A DNA stretch of 63,022 nucleotides, taken from NCBI GenBank assembly GCA_041645035.1, contig JBAZQU010000004.1:1-63022 (forward strand), in the 5' to 3' direction. The position numbers and the translations under genes are program-made. Origin of the DNA: 2-02-FULL-48-14 sp041645035. GTDB taxonomy: Bacteria; Patescibacteriota; Gracilibacteria; UBA1369; 2-02-FULL-48-14. The notes under the pieces are model-generated. The model ran no database searches. It saw only the letters and a list, made by a program, of their open reading frames with translations, and had not been told where the DNA came from. Shown here piece after piece: positions 1 through 7,410 of this stretch (positions within the stretch are counted from its first letter, which is position 1; the number at the start of each line of letters is the position of its first letter).

Positions 1-111
1 TGAATTGTGAAGTTGGTTCTTCAAAATTTAACACCTCTTTTAGCCTTACCCTAAAACAAAATCCCCAACCCCATTAGCAAAAAACTGGTGCCTTCTTAGT
101 ATAGTCACCTC

Positions 112-139
112 TTGCATAAAAAGGATTGTATGGTATAGT
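112..139 (+). promoter_or_regulatory. Promoter of the HD-GYP gene, leaderless
   Basis: A -35 TTGCAT (112-117), a 16-bp spacer and an extended -10 TGG-TATAGT (hexamer 134-139) are visible. The hexamer ends 7 nt before the ATG at 147, so transcription should begin at or next to the start codon. Confidence 0.6.
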
Positions 140-146
140 ACACCCT

Positions 147-899
147 ATGACTTATGCGTCCCTGCAGGCTGACCATTTACCAGTCCCTTCTGGAGTTATC
201 CTTCCTTCTCACGTGTTGGAAATGGTTGCTCGCGTTGACCCCTCTCTTGCGGCACATCAGTTTCGTGTTGCTCTTTTGGCTGGCGGGGTGGCTAAAGAGC
301 TCGAACTGAGTCCAGAAGAAAGCACTTTAGCACTCCAAGGCGGAATGGTACACGATGTGGGAAAGATGGCAGAGGGTGTCGCCGCAGTAATGGAGCTGCC
401 TAGGAAATTAACTTCTGATGAAGATGCTGTGGCTCGCCTTCATCCCAATTTTGGCGCCACTATATTGACCCGACTCGGAATACAGAGGGGCATTGTTGAT
501 GTTGCTCAAATGCATCATGAACATTTGGATGGATCGGGTTATCCTGACGGGCTCAGTGGGGAGGATATCCCAAGATATGTACAGTGTGTCACTGCGGCAG
601 ATATTTTTGCCGCATTAACTGAGTGGAATAGGTATTATAGACGTCCTTCTCCCGCCAATACTGCCTTTGGTGAAATGTTCGCAATGGGATCACGAGGGGA
701 GTTGGACCCTCAAATCGTTGCGGCCTTGTCACGTTTCGTAGTTCGAAGGAGCCCTGATGTATCTCAAAGCACCATTGAACGTGCCATGAGAAGAATCCCC
801 GATGAAAGTGACATAAGGGCTGGGTTTAAAAATGGGTGGAATTATTTGATCGCACAATTTACAACCTCGGTGAATTCCGTGAGTAGCTCTAGGAACTAA
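147..899 (+). CDS. HD-GYP domain phosphohydrolase-like protein
   Basis: A 250-residue protein that is essentially one HD-GYP domain, the fold that hydrolyses cyclic di-GMP in many bacteria. The metal-binding HD is in MVHDVGKMAEG near residue 68. The GYP signature HHEHLDGSGYPDGLSG follows near residue 128, and the next helix carries the further conserved Asp (TAADIFAAL). No receiver, PAS or GGDEF domain is attached, so the input signal is unknown. The upstream in-frame TTG at 126 was not chosen: a -10 box lies between it and the ATG at 147, and the transcript probably starts at that ATG. The 3' end overlaps recJ, which converges on it, by 11 bp. Cyclic di-GMP as substrate is inferred from the family. 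Confidence 0.8.
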   Translation: MTYASLQADHLPVPSGVILPSHVLEMVARVDPSLAAHQFRVALLAGGVAKELELSPEESTLALQGGMVHDVGKMAEGVAAVMELPRKLTSDEDAVARLHPNFGATILTRLGIQRGIVDVAQMHHEHLDGSGYPDGLSGEDIPRYVQCVTAADIFAALTEWNRYYRRPSPANTAFGEMFAMGSRGELDPQIVAALSRFVVRRSPDVSQSTIERAMRRIPDESDIRAGFKNGWNYLIAQFTTSVNSVSSSRN

Positions 900-2526
900 A
901 ATCCACCAACCTAAGTTGTAAACTCGTGCGGTCTTGCCATTCATTTTTTTCCAGATGGACTACGAGCTGCTTTGCGGCGTGTAAGTTCTCTGTAAAAGGT
1001 CCGAATTGAAAGCCAATGCCTTCGAAAAACTTTCCGTCCGTTTTGCCTTCAAATTTGAGGTGTTTTTCCTCCTTACCTACCGGATGAACGCTTAGAATTT
1101 CGACTTCTTCAAGCAAAAAGAGAGGCGTCTCGTTGCCGACTCCAAAAGGAGCGAAATCGGCGACTTTTTCACAATTTTCCAGGTTTAAATCTTCGCCTTT
1201 CAAAGTGAAATCAATGTTGAGTTTTCGCTCGAGTGGGGTTTTTTCAAAAACTTCCTGAGCGTGTTTTAAGAGTGTGGCCTTGAAGGCTTCGTAATTTTCC
1301 TTTTTTAAATGGAAGCCCGCAGCCTGTTCGTGGCCGCCAAAAGTTTCCAAAAGCGGTGCAACTTTTTGCAGAGCCTCCACACAGTGAAAACCGGGCAGGC
1401 TGCGGGCGCTACCTACTAAAGAATCACCGCGGTCTTCCAAAATAAACACGGGCTTGCCATATTTTTCTTGAAGTCGGCCGGCCACAAGCCCCACTATCCC
1501 ACTGGACCAAGGGCCCGCCGCGATCAAAATCGCATCCTCCGGATTTATAGCGACTTCGGCTTCTTCAATAATTTTTCCCATCATATCTTGGCGGCGGCGG
1601 TTGAGTTCTTCCAGTTTTTCACATTTTTCCAAAGCGGTTTCGGCATTGGCGAGCAGCGCTTGGAGCCCCCAATAAGGACTTTCGAGGCGGCCCGAGGCGT
1701 TCAGCCGAGGGCCGATTTGGAAACCTATGGTCTGCGGCGTGAATTCTTTTTCCCAGGAACCGGCTATTTTTAAAATGGCCTTCAGCCCTTCCCAACGTGT
1801 ATTTTTCATTTGAGCCAGGCCAAGTTTTACTATGGCGCGATTTTCACCGACGAGAGGAACGCAATCCGCCACCGTGCCGAGGCTCGCAAGATCGGTAAGA
1901 TGCGGAATCCAATCTTCGTTTTTGGTTCTTTGAAGTAAAGCGCAAGCGAGCTTAAAAGCCACTCCACTGCCGGAAAGTTCATTAAAGGGATAAGTGGACG
2001 CAAGCTTGGGGTGAAGTGTGGCAAACGCCTCAGGCAAAGTCTGCGGTAAAGTATGGTGATCGGTAATAATCACATCGATGCCGCTCTTTTGCGCAATTGC
2101 CACCTCATCTTTGCAGGAAATTCCAAGGTCCACGGTGATGAGCACACTGACTTTTTGAACCGCCAATTCTTCTATATATTTTTTATGGAGACCATAACCG
2201 TCTTCACGACGATGCGGGACTCGATAAGAAACTTCCGCTCCCAACATGCGCAATGTATGGATTAGCAAAGCAGTGCCGCTGAGTCCATCCACGTCATAGT
2301 CTCCATAAACCACGATTCGTTCGCGTCTGTTGATGGCTCTCTGCAGACGATCCACCGCCTTCTCCATGTCCGAAAAAAGAAAAGGATCGTGCAGGTCATC
2401 CAAACTTGCATTCGAAAAAAACGTATCGGGATCCCCAATAGTGCGTGCCTCCAATAATGCGGCCCACAAAGTTTCATCCGGCTTCCTTTTATAGCGAAGC
2501 ACCCATTTTTTTCCAAGTATGCTCAT
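889..2526 (-). CDS. recJ: Single-stranded-DNA-specific exonuclease RecJ
   Basis: A 545-residue RecJ, the 5'-3' exonuclease on single-stranded DNA used in recombination and mismatch repair. The DHH phosphoesterase core shows DYDVDG (residues 76-81), VDLGIS (about 132) and TDHH (155-158). The DHHA1 domain carries SSGIVGLVAGRL and GGHEQAAG near residue 400, and the C-terminal OB-like region is present. The length is close to the usual 550-580. It is the last gene of miaA-mazG-recJ and its ATG overlaps the mazG stop as ATGA, which implies translational coupling. Its stop overlaps the HD-GYP gene on the other strand. Confidence 0.95.
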   Translation of the reverse strand: MSILGKKWVLRYKRKPDETLWAALLEARTIGDPDTFFSNASLDDLHDPFLFSDMEKAVDRLQRAINRRERIVVYGDYDVDGLSGTALLIHTLRMLGAEVSYRVPHRREDGYGLHKKYIEELAVQKVSVLITVDLGISCKDEVAIAQKSGIDVIITDHHTLPQTLPEAFATLHPKLASTYPFNELSGSGVAFKLACALLQRTKNEDWIPHLTDLASLGTVADCVPLVGENRAIVKLGLAQMKNTRWEGLKAILKIAGSWEKEFTPQTIGFQIGPRLNASGRLESPYWGLQALLANAETALEKCEKLEELNRRRQDMMGKIIEEAEVAINPEDAILIAAGPWSSGIVGLVAGRLQEKYGKPVFILEDRGDSLVGSARSLPGFHCVEALQKVAPLLETFGGHEQAAGFHLKKENYEAFKATLLKHAQEVFEKTPLERKLNIDFTLKGEDLNLENCEKVADFAPFGVGNETPLFLLEEVEILSVHPVGKEEKHLKFEGKTDGKFFEGIGFQFGPFTENLHAAKQLVVHLEKNEWQDRTSLQLRLVDFSS

Positions 2527-2924
2527 ACTTTCTTTTTATTAGAACGCTTCCGCTCCGCTTCAGCGTGTTTATTTTTCATCCAAAGCGCAATGGCTTCTTC
2601 CGGAGTACCGGCTTTGTCTGCGCCAAAAACCCAAGTGTGGCGGGATATGAATTTTTCACCCACTTTTTCCATGGCCGTGCCCATATCAAACTTGCCTTCT
2701 TCGCGTGCAACTTGCGCCATCATAATGAGTGTAAAAAGTACATCCCCAAGTTCTTCTTCAATATTTTCGAGGTCATTTTTTTGAACCGCTTCCATAAGTT
2801 CTTGAGCTTCTTCCAGAACCTTGGGGGCCAAGGAGTCCAAAGTTTGTTTTTTATCCCACGGACAACCATCCGGCCCACGGAGTTTTTCAGAAATTTCGAG
2901 GAGATTTTTAAACTTTAGATGCAT
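2523..2924 (-). CDS. mazG: MazG-family nucleotide pyrophosphohydrolase
   Basis: A 133-residue single-domain MazG protein, about half the length of E. coli MazG. The family hydrolyses NTPs or dNTPs to the monophosphates and clears damaged or alarmone nucleotides. The substrate signature GCPWDKKQT is at residues 20-28. The metal-binding ExxE...ExxD pattern appears as EEAQE and EEELGD. The usual RHPHVF motif reads RHTWVFG here. The tail is strongly basic. It overlaps miaA upstream by 10 bp and recJ downstream by 4 bp. Confidence 0.88.
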   Translation of the reverse strand: MHLKFKNLLEISEKLRGPDGCPWDKKQTLDSLAPKVLEEAQELMEAVQKNDLENIEEELGDVLFTLIMMAQVAREEGKFDMGTAMEKVGEKFISRHTWVFGADKAGTPEEAIALWMKNKHAEAERKRSNKKKV

Positions 2925-3868
2925 ATAGATTTGGGTCCGCTTATCTCATAAAATTCTTCCGAAGAAACCCAATATATATCTTCTTCTTTCCTAAACCAAG
3001 TTAGCTGCCGTTTGGCAAAATTACGCGTGTTCATTTTGAGTTCTTCTTTACATGCTTCGAGCGATTTTTCGCCACACAAATAAGGAAAATATTCCTTATA
3101 ACCCAGTGCCGAAAAAGCTTGCGCCTGAGGGCTATACCCTTCGCTCAGCAGGGTCTTAAGTTCATTTAAAAGTCCTCGCTGAATTTGCTCTTCCGTGCGT
3201 TTATTAATGCGTTCGTAAAGTACTTCACGAGGCCAATCCACAGCCATTTTGAAAACATTGTAGATCCGCTCCGCCTTGCGTGCTTCACGCGGTTTTTTGG
3301 TTAACAAAACAACTTCCAGCGCCCGGGCCACATAACGCACATTGTTCGGATGAATTTTGCTCGCGCTTACCGGATCCAGATCGAGCAACATATTGTATAA
3401 ACCTTCACCTCCTTTTTTTTGAAATTCGAGTTCCAATTCTTCACGAATTTTTAAGTCCGGCGGCGCCACGGGAAGGTCATAATTTTCCACCACGCTACTG
3501 ATATAAAGTCCGGTCCCTCCGCAAATAATGGGCAGTTTTCCTTTGGCCAAAATTTCCCCAATCGCGTGAGTGGCTTCGCGCTTAAAGTCCGCCATCGTGA
3601 AAGGCTGATTGATGTCACGCACATCCACCAAATAGTGTTTGATTTTTTGTCGCTCTGCCATAGTTACTTTGTCCGTTCCAATATCCATTTTCTTATAAAC
3701 CTGCGCCGAATCCGCGGAAATGATTTCTCCATCAAAATCCTCCGCAACCTTCAGACTGAGCGCTGTCTTCCCACTCGCCGTAGGTCCGCAAATCACTATC
3801 AAAGGCTTTTCTCCGGTTTTCTTAACCTCCCTAAGAAAAAGGGTGAGATGGTGATACAGATCGGTCAT
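2915..3868 (-). CDS. miaA: tRNA dimethylallyltransferase MiaA
   Basis: A 317-residue MiaA, which adds a dimethylallyl group to N6 of A37 in tRNAs that read UNN codons. The P-loop GPTASGKT is at residues 28-35, followed by the substrate motif ISADSAQVYKKMDIGTDK. The prenyl-acceptor region ICGGTGLYI and the C-terminal basic helices FAKRQLTWFRKE are present. The start at 3868 is supported by a promoter whose -10 hexamer ends 6 nt upstream. It is the first gene of the miaA-mazG-recJ operon. Confidence 0.95.
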   Translation of the reverse strand: MTDLYHHLTLFLREVKKTGEKPLIVICGPTASGKTALSLKVAEDFDGEIISADSAQVYKKMDIGTDKVTMAERQKIKHYLVDVRDINQPFTMADFKREATHAIGEILAKGKLPIICGGTGLYISSVVENYDLPVAPPDLKIREELELEFQKKGGEGLYNMLLDLDPVSASKIHPNNVRYVARALEVVLLTKKPREARKAERIYNVFKMAVDWPREVLYERINKRTEEQIQRGLLNELKTLLSEGYSPQAQAFSALGYKEYFPYLCGEKSLEACKEELKMNTRNFAKRQLTWFRKEEDIYWVSSEEFYEISGPKSICI

Positions 3869-3874
3869 GGCCAG

Positions 3875-3903
3875 AGTGTAAGGCTAAGCATCCTCTGGAG
3901 CAA
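3875..3903 (-). promoter_or_regulatory. Promoter of miaA-mazG-recJ, leaderless
   Basis: On the minus strand: TTGCTC (3903-3898), a 17-bp spacer, then TACACT (3880-3875), with 6 nt to the miaA ATG at 3868. The spacing predicts a leaderless mRNA. Confidence 0.65.
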
Positions 3904-3929
3904 CGGGTTTTTTGAGCAGAAAGGCCTAA

Positions 3930-4145
3930 TTACTTACTAGGACCCTCCAGATAGGGTGGATGATGTACCACGGGCGAGGTATCCCCTAGAATTTCCCTAA
4001 CTCTTTGTCCATAGTAGAAAGCTGTAGGCAGAGCAAGGGCACCAAGAAGGGCAATAACGCCAATCCCTACGCAATCTAAGGCAGTTAGGGAGCATTTCTC
4101 TGTGCCTGTGGATGAATGTTCGCTAGTTCGAGGTGAAGTTTCCAT
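3930..4145 (-). CDS. Small single-pass membrane protein
   Basis: A 71-residue protein with a Ser/Thr-rich N-terminus, one strong transmembrane segment (VGIGVIALLGALALPTAFYY, about residues 27-46) and a short tail ending HHPPYLEGPSK. I do not recognise the family. The ATG at 4145 was preferred over the in-frame TTG at 4169 because the TTG overlaps the -10 region. It stands alone between the miaA promoter and the rplJ leader. Low-complexity composition and short length leave some doubt. Confidence 0.5.
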   Translation of the reverse strand: METSPRTSEHSSTGTEKCSLTALDCVGIGVIALLGALALPTAFYYGQRVREILGDTSPVVHHPPYLEGPSK

Positions 4146-4168
4146 GGTATATCGTTTAAATTGCCTCA

Positions 4169-4196
4169 AGGATACTACCGAAATTTATTTTGTCAA
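4169..4196 (-). promoter_or_regulatory. Promoter of the small membrane protein
   Basis: On the minus strand TTGACA (4196-4191) is followed by a 16-bp spacer and TATCCT (4174-4169), 23 nt before the ATG at 4145. The consensus -35 makes it credible. Confidence 0.5.
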
Positions 4197-4250
4197 TTGG
4201 CATCAGCAAGCCATTTCTGGGGACTCAGACCCATTGTTCGCCCAATCCCC

Positions 4251-4279
4251 TTTACAAACCCTTTATTTCCTTATAGAAT
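4251..4279 (+). promoter_or_regulatory. Promoter of rplJ-rplL
   Basis: TTTACA (4251-4256), a 17-bp spacer and TAGAAT (4274-4279) lie about 190 nt before rplJ. The long transcribed leader contains several hairpins. Confidence 0.55.
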
Positions 4280-4285
4280 CCGCCT

Positions 4286-4473
4286 GCGTTCGAAGACCGT
4301 GGGTGTCGAGGACAGGAGCAGATTGGGCTCCGCCCAAGAAGAAATCCTACGTAGATCCGCAGGCCAACCTGTAAAATAGGTGAAGCCCTAAGTTCGTCTC
4401 AACGCAAGTTGAGAGATTTGGTCGACCTCAACCTTCAAATCAGGCCTTCGGGCCACTCTAACGTTTTGTCACT
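4286..4473 (+). promoter_or_regulatory. Structured 5' leader of rplJ, probable L10-binding element
   Basis: The leader holds successive perfect hairpins: TTGGGC-TCC-GCCCAA (4323-4337), an ACCT/AGGT stem (4367-4381) flanked by GGC and GCC across an asymmetric internal loop, TCTCAAC-GCAA-GTTGAGA (4397-4414), GATTTG/CAAATC (4415-4441) and a short GGCC-TTCG-GGCC. In bacteria the L10(L12)4 complex represses its own operon by binding such a leader through a kink-turn. The location fits. The exact kink-turn is not proved by eye. Confidence 0.5.
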
Positions 4474-4998
4474 ATGGCAACAACCAGACAACAAAAAGAG
4501 GTCACTCTGCAAGAGCTCAAAGACAAGTTCGGGCGTGCGAAAAGCGTGGCATTCGGGCAGTACGCCGGAATGACCATGGAACAACTCTCCAAAATGCGTA
4601 AGCAAATGAGAGAGGTAAATGTTGAATTTAAAGTCGCTAAAAAGACTCTATTCAAACTCGCCGCCAAAGAACAAGGTCTTGAACTTTCAGACGATCTTCT
4701 TCCGGGAACCATTGGTGCCGCTTTCTCTTATGAGGACGGTATTGCAGGTCCCCGCATTATCAAAAAGATGGGGAAAGAGGTGGAAGTCCTCAAGCTCATG
4801 GGAGGAATTATGGAAGGACAAATCCTTTCTATTGCTCAAATGAAAGAAATCGCAGACCTACCAAGTAAGCAAGAACTTCTTGCGAAATTGGTCGGGCTCA
4901 TGCGCGCTCCCCTTCAGAACTTTTATGGAGCGATTCAGTCGCCCCTTTCTTCTTTTGCTCGTGCCATACAAGGCTACGCGGAGAAGAAGCCTGCTTAA
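4474..4998 (+). CDS. rplJ: 50S ribosomal protein L10
   Basis: A 174-residue L10, the base of the ribosomal stalk that binds 23S rRNA and carries L7/L12 dimers. The N-terminal RNA-binding domain shows the typical GQYAGMTMEQLSKMRKQMR, with VAKKTLFKLAAKE after it. The C-terminal helix that docks L7/L12 is FARAIQGYAEKKPA. Usual length. It is the first gene of rplJ-rplL and is probably autoregulated through the leader. A CTCGGC hairpin begins 2 nt after its stop codon. Confidence 0.97.
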   Translation: MATTRQQKEVTLQELKDKFGRAKSVAFGQYAGMTMEQLSKMRKQMREVNVEFKVAKKTLFKLAAKEQGLELSDDLLPGTIGAAFSYEDGIAGPRIIKKMGKEVEVLKLMGGIMEGQILSIAQMKEIADLPSKQELLAKLVGLMRAPLQNFYGAIQSPLSSFARAIQGYAEKKPA

Positions 4999-5000
4999 CA

Positions 5001-5015
5001 CTCGGCATAGCCGAG
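5001..5015 (+). repeat. CTCGGC hairpin, copy 1 (rplJ-rplL)
   Basis: Perfect CTCGGC-ATA-GCCGAG, starting 2 nt after the rplJ stop and ending 26 nt before the rplL start. There is no U-tract, so it is not an intrinsic terminator. The same stem recurs at 31862, 44837, 51179 and 51716. Confidence 0.8.
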
Positions 5016-5041
5016 CGCTTTAATAATAACTTTTTTATATT

Positions 5042-5434
5042 ATGTCAGACGTAGAACTTTCCAAGGAGGGTAAGGCCCTCATCGAAGCTCTCGAAAAGCT
5101 CAACGTTGTTGAACTCAACAACGTGGTTAAATTTATGGAACAAGAGTACGGAATTTCCGCCGCTCCTGTGGCCATGGCCGCTGCCGGAGGCGCTGCTGCA
5201 GCTGGCGCTGCAGTGGAGGAAGAAAAATCTTCATTCAATGTTAAACTCGTTGACTCCGGAGCTCAAAAGATCGGGGTTATCAAGGCTGTTCGCGAACTCA
5301 CTGGAATCGGCCTCAAAGAGGCTAAGGACGTTGTAGACGCAAACGGAATGGTTATGGAAAATGCTCCTAAGGACAAGGCTGACGAAGCTAAAAAGGCTTT
5401 GGAGGCTGCCGGAGCTAAGGTTGAATTGCAATAA
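5042..5434 (+). CDS. rplL: 50S ribosomal protein L7/L12
   Basis: A 130-residue L7/L12, the mobile stalk protein that recruits translational GTPases. The order is an N-terminal dimerisation and L10-binding region, an Ala/Gly-rich hinge (about residues 40-60) and the C-terminal domain with the factor-binding patch KIGVIKAVRELTGIGLKEAKDVVD. Normal length. It is followed by an AGCGC-TTCG-GCGTT hairpin beginning 2 nt after the stop and then by an intrinsic terminator. Confidence 0.97.
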   Translation: MSDVELSKEGKALIEALEKLNVVELNNVVKFMEQEYGISAAPVAMAAAGGAAAAGAAVEEEKSSFNVKLVDSGAQKIGVIKAVRELTGIGLKEAKDVVDANGMVMENAPKDKADEAKKALEAAGAKVELQ

Positions 5435-5461
5435 TTAGCGCTTCGGCGTTGATTCTAAAAG

Positions 5462-5485
5462 GTCCTCGGAAACGGGGGCTTTTTT
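5462..5485 (+). terminator. Intrinsic terminator of rplJ-rplL
   Basis: Stem GTCCTCG / CGGGGGC (one U-G type pairing per arm) with a GAAA tetraloop, followed by six T. Confidence 0.8.
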
Positions 5486-5488
5486 GGC

Positions 5489-5528
5489 TTGACTTACTTG
5501 TTTTAACGTATTAATATGCTGATACGTT
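5489..5528 (+). promoter_or_regulatory. Promoter overlapped by an AACGTAT-N10-ATACGTT operator-like palindrome
   Basis: TTGACT (5489-5494), a 17-bp spacer and TAATAT (5512-5517) form a promoter. The inverted repeat AACGTAT (5505-5511) and ATACGTT (5522-5528) frames the -10 exactly, with arm centres 17 bp apart. A dimeric repressor bound here would block RNA polymerase. Confidence 0.6.
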
Positions 5529-5535
5529 TGTATTT

Positions 5536-5616
5536 ATGAAGAAGTCTATAAATTCCACTTTCAACTTCCAAATCCATCATCACACCGGCGGTGTGCGGTG
5601 GGCGCATCCCCTATAG
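5536..5616 (+). CDS. Putative 26-residue leader peptide with a His triplet
   Basis: An ATG about 12 nt after the predicted transcription start opens a 26-codon frame whose product contains QIHHHTGG and one further His. It ends at a TAG inside the palindrome ATCCCC-TATA-GGGGAT. Its second half overlaps the hairpin CACACC-GGC-GGTGTG (5581-5595). An intrinsic terminator lies 29 nt downstream, before the next gene. The arrangement resembles a translation-controlled attenuator. The frame may also be non-coding. Confidence 0.4.
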   Translation: MKKSINSTFNFQIHHHTGGVRWAHPL

Positions 5617-5644
5617 GGGATATTAATTCTTGAATGAAGCCTTT

Positions 5645-5668
5645 CCGCACAAAAAGTGCGGTTTTTTT
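5645..5668 (+). terminator. Intrinsic terminator, possible attenuator
   Basis: CCGCAC-AAAAA-GTGCGG followed by seven T. It sits 25 nt before the start of the next gene, not after a full-size gene. Its 5' arm CCGCAC can alternatively pair with an upstream GTGCGG (5593-5598), which gives the two mutually exclusive folds of an attenuator. Confidence 0.75.
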
Positions 5669-5693
5669 ATTTTACCTATCTAAATTTTTCTAT

Positions 5694-7028
5694 ATGAAAG
5701 ACGATATTGCTTTACCTGTTTGGACCGGCGAAGGGAGCCTTGACTCCCCTCCTTTGGTCATTGAACCTGCCAGACCGAAAGAAGATCGAAAAACGTCACT
5801 TCCTCAGAGTGCCTTAGGGGATGAACTGAGGTGGGTTCGAGTCCAAGAGTTACTTTCAAGCGGCAATGTAGATGCGGCGGAGGCTCTTGCAAAAGAAATG
5901 GGGAATGGCTCGTACGGGAGAGAATCTGTAGCCAGGGCTACAGAGGCTGTCTGTGGAGCTCTGCTCAGGAGTTTTTTCACAGATCAAGCATTGACTTTCT
6001 TGAAGGAGCAAAAAGGGAAGGTTGATAAACGTCGGATGGACGCTTGTATAGCAGACTTGGTTGTGCGAAAAGCCGAGCAACGTGTTGCTCGGGAAGACTT
6101 GTTAGAATTGGGTATGGAATGGATTGAGAGTGACGCGGATGGTTTAAAAATTATGGTGCAAAAGCTCGCATTCCGCTTCCCTAGAACAGCTCTTCTTTTT
6201 TCTCGAGAAATCAAAGACAATTTTAAGGCGCGGAATGAAACTCTTTTTGATATAACCAGTGTCTTATCGATAGATGACACGCCTATGGCAGATCAGGATC
6301 CTGATTTTTTTAATCAAGAGGCGGCGGAGCGGTGGTGTGGAGAATGGGGTCTTCCTCTCTTAGAAATGGTGAGGGCGGGTTCCTTATTAGCGGATAAGAT
6401 GCCTCTAGTCCCGGAGAATTCTGACCAACAGAGAGTTTTTAAGACTTTCTTGGATAGGTTGCTTCCACGTCTCATTGAACAAAGGAATTTTAACCTGGCG
6501 AGTAAGTTGGTAAAGGCTTATGGAGGGGAACTCGAAGGGGGAGAGACTGTAACTGGAATTATTCGTAGTTTGTGTGAAAAAAGCGAGTTAGACGATGCAC
6601 TGATACTTTTTGAAGGACTTTCGGGACAAAACGACCGGAGATATCTCTTCAGAGGACTTTTAGATCGGCTCCTAAAAGAAGGCACTTATGGTGCTATTAT
6701 TAAACTTTTGGAACGTACGTCAGAGCCACTGAACGAGTATGACGGGAGAACTATTTTACGGAGTATCCAAAATGGTGACATAACGGAGGAATCTTTACGG
6801 CTATTGGACGTAGTGACAAAGAGAATTTCTTCTCCTGAAACCTCCAGAGTATGTATGGAAGCTAAGATTTTACTTTATGCGCTTAGCCCCTCGGGAGAAG
6901 GAAATGAACCGAATCCTGTTCGATTTCTTCCCTACTTAGAGAGTAGTGATTTTTATGCTTCTTTGCCTGAAATGATCAGGACTAGTTTGTTAAAAAGACT
7001 ACTTGCAGTCTGTACGGATGTGGCCTGA
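5694..7028 (+). CDS. Uncharacterised helical cytoplasmic protein
   Basis: A 444-residue soluble protein that I do not recognise. It appears almost entirely alpha-helical, with repeated amphipathic helices of about 30-40 residues (for example LVVRKAEQRVAREDLLELG, KLVKAYGGELEGGETVTG and LLDRLLKEGTYGAIIKLLE) that look like a TPR/HEAT-type solenoid. No signal peptide, transmembrane segment or catalytic motif is seen. The ATG at 5694 was chosen because an in-frame upstream start (5634) would translate the terminator hairpin. The gene sits behind an attenuator-like leader and 18 bp before a TrpR/YerC-type repressor, so its expression is probably regulated. Confidence 0.7.
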   Translation: MKDDIALPVWTGEGSLDSPPLVIEPARPKEDRKTSLPQSALGDELRWVRVQELLSSGNVDAAEALAKEMGNGSYGRESVARATEAVCGALLRSFFTDQALTFLKEQKGKVDKRRMDACIADLVVRKAEQRVAREDLLELGMEWIESDADGLKIMVQKLAFRFPRTALLFSREIKDNFKARNETLFDITSVLSIDDTPMADQDPDFFNQEAAERWCGEWGLPLLEMVRAGSLLADKMPLVPENSDQQRVFKTFLDRLLPRLIEQRNFNLASKLVKAYGGELEGGETVTGIIRSLCEKSELDDALILFEGLSGQNDRRYLFRGLLDRLLKEGTYGAIIKLLERTSEPLNEYDGRTILRSIQNGDITEESLRLLDVVTKRISSPETSRVCMEAKILLYALSPSGEGNEPNPVRFLPYLESSDFYASLPEMIRTSLLKRLLAVCTDVA

Positions 7029-7034
7029 GGAAGG

Positions 7035-7040
7035 TACACT
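7035..7040 (+). promoter_or_regulatory. -10 box of the YerC-type gene, leaderless
   Basis: TACACT ends 6 nt before the ATG at 7047, the same spacing as at miaA and recF. No good -35 is seen 16-18 bp upstream, so support is mainly the repeated spacing. Confidence 0.4.
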
Positions 7041-7046
7041 TGCGTC

Positions 7047-7346
7047 ATGAAAAAAACGCAGGTACTGAATCGGAAAAAGCTCGATGCACTGTATAAGGGC
7101 ATCCTACACCTAAAAACGCCTGCGGAGTGTCGAGCTTTTTTCCGGGATTTGTGCACTTTAGGGGAGCTGCAAGAGTTTTCCGAACGTTTTGCGGTGGCTC
7201 AACTTATTGACCAGGGGGTCCCTTATCGCAAAATCGCTATTCGTACAGGTGTGAGCACGGCCACCATCACTCGAATTGCGCAGTGGCTTAATCATGGCAA
7301 AGGAGGGTATCGACTGATCATCGATCGCATTAAAAAAGACAGATAG
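7047..7346 (+). CDS. TrpR/YerC/YecD-family DNA-binding protein
   Basis: A 99-residue all-helical protein of the TrpR-like YerC/YecD family. Typical features are the N-terminal segment AECRAFFRDLCTLGELQEFSERFAVAQLI, the helix-turn-helix VPYRKIAIRTGVSTATITRIAQWL and the terminal NHGKGGYRLI. The family represses transcription as a dimer, and TrpR itself needs tryptophan. The ligand here is unknown. It lies 18 bp after the helical protein gene, whose promoter carries a palindrome of suitable size, so autoregulation of this small locus is a reasonable inference. Confidence 0.85.
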   Translation: MKKTQVLNRKKLDALYKGILHLKTPAECRAFFRDLCTLGELQEFSERFAVAQLIDQGVPYRKIAIRTGVSTATITRIAQWLNHGKGGYRLIIDRIKKDR

Positions 7347-7354
7347 CTGGAAGG

Positions 7355-7383
7355 TTGCGAAACTGCCGGTTTTCTGCTATACT
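7355..7383 (+). promoter_or_regulatory. Promoter of the pilus operon
   Basis: TTGCGA (7355-7360), a 17-bp spacer and the extended -10 TGC-TATACT (hexamer 7378-7383), 27 nt before the PilN-like gene. Confidence 0.65.
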
Positions 7384-7410
7384 TATCAGATAGAAATAAA
7401 CATAAAACGT

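Noticed and set aside
1..125. A gene at the left edge of the window
   Set aside because: No open frame with coding character is seen in the first 110 bases. It appears to be intergenic sequence and the promoter of the HD-GYP gene.
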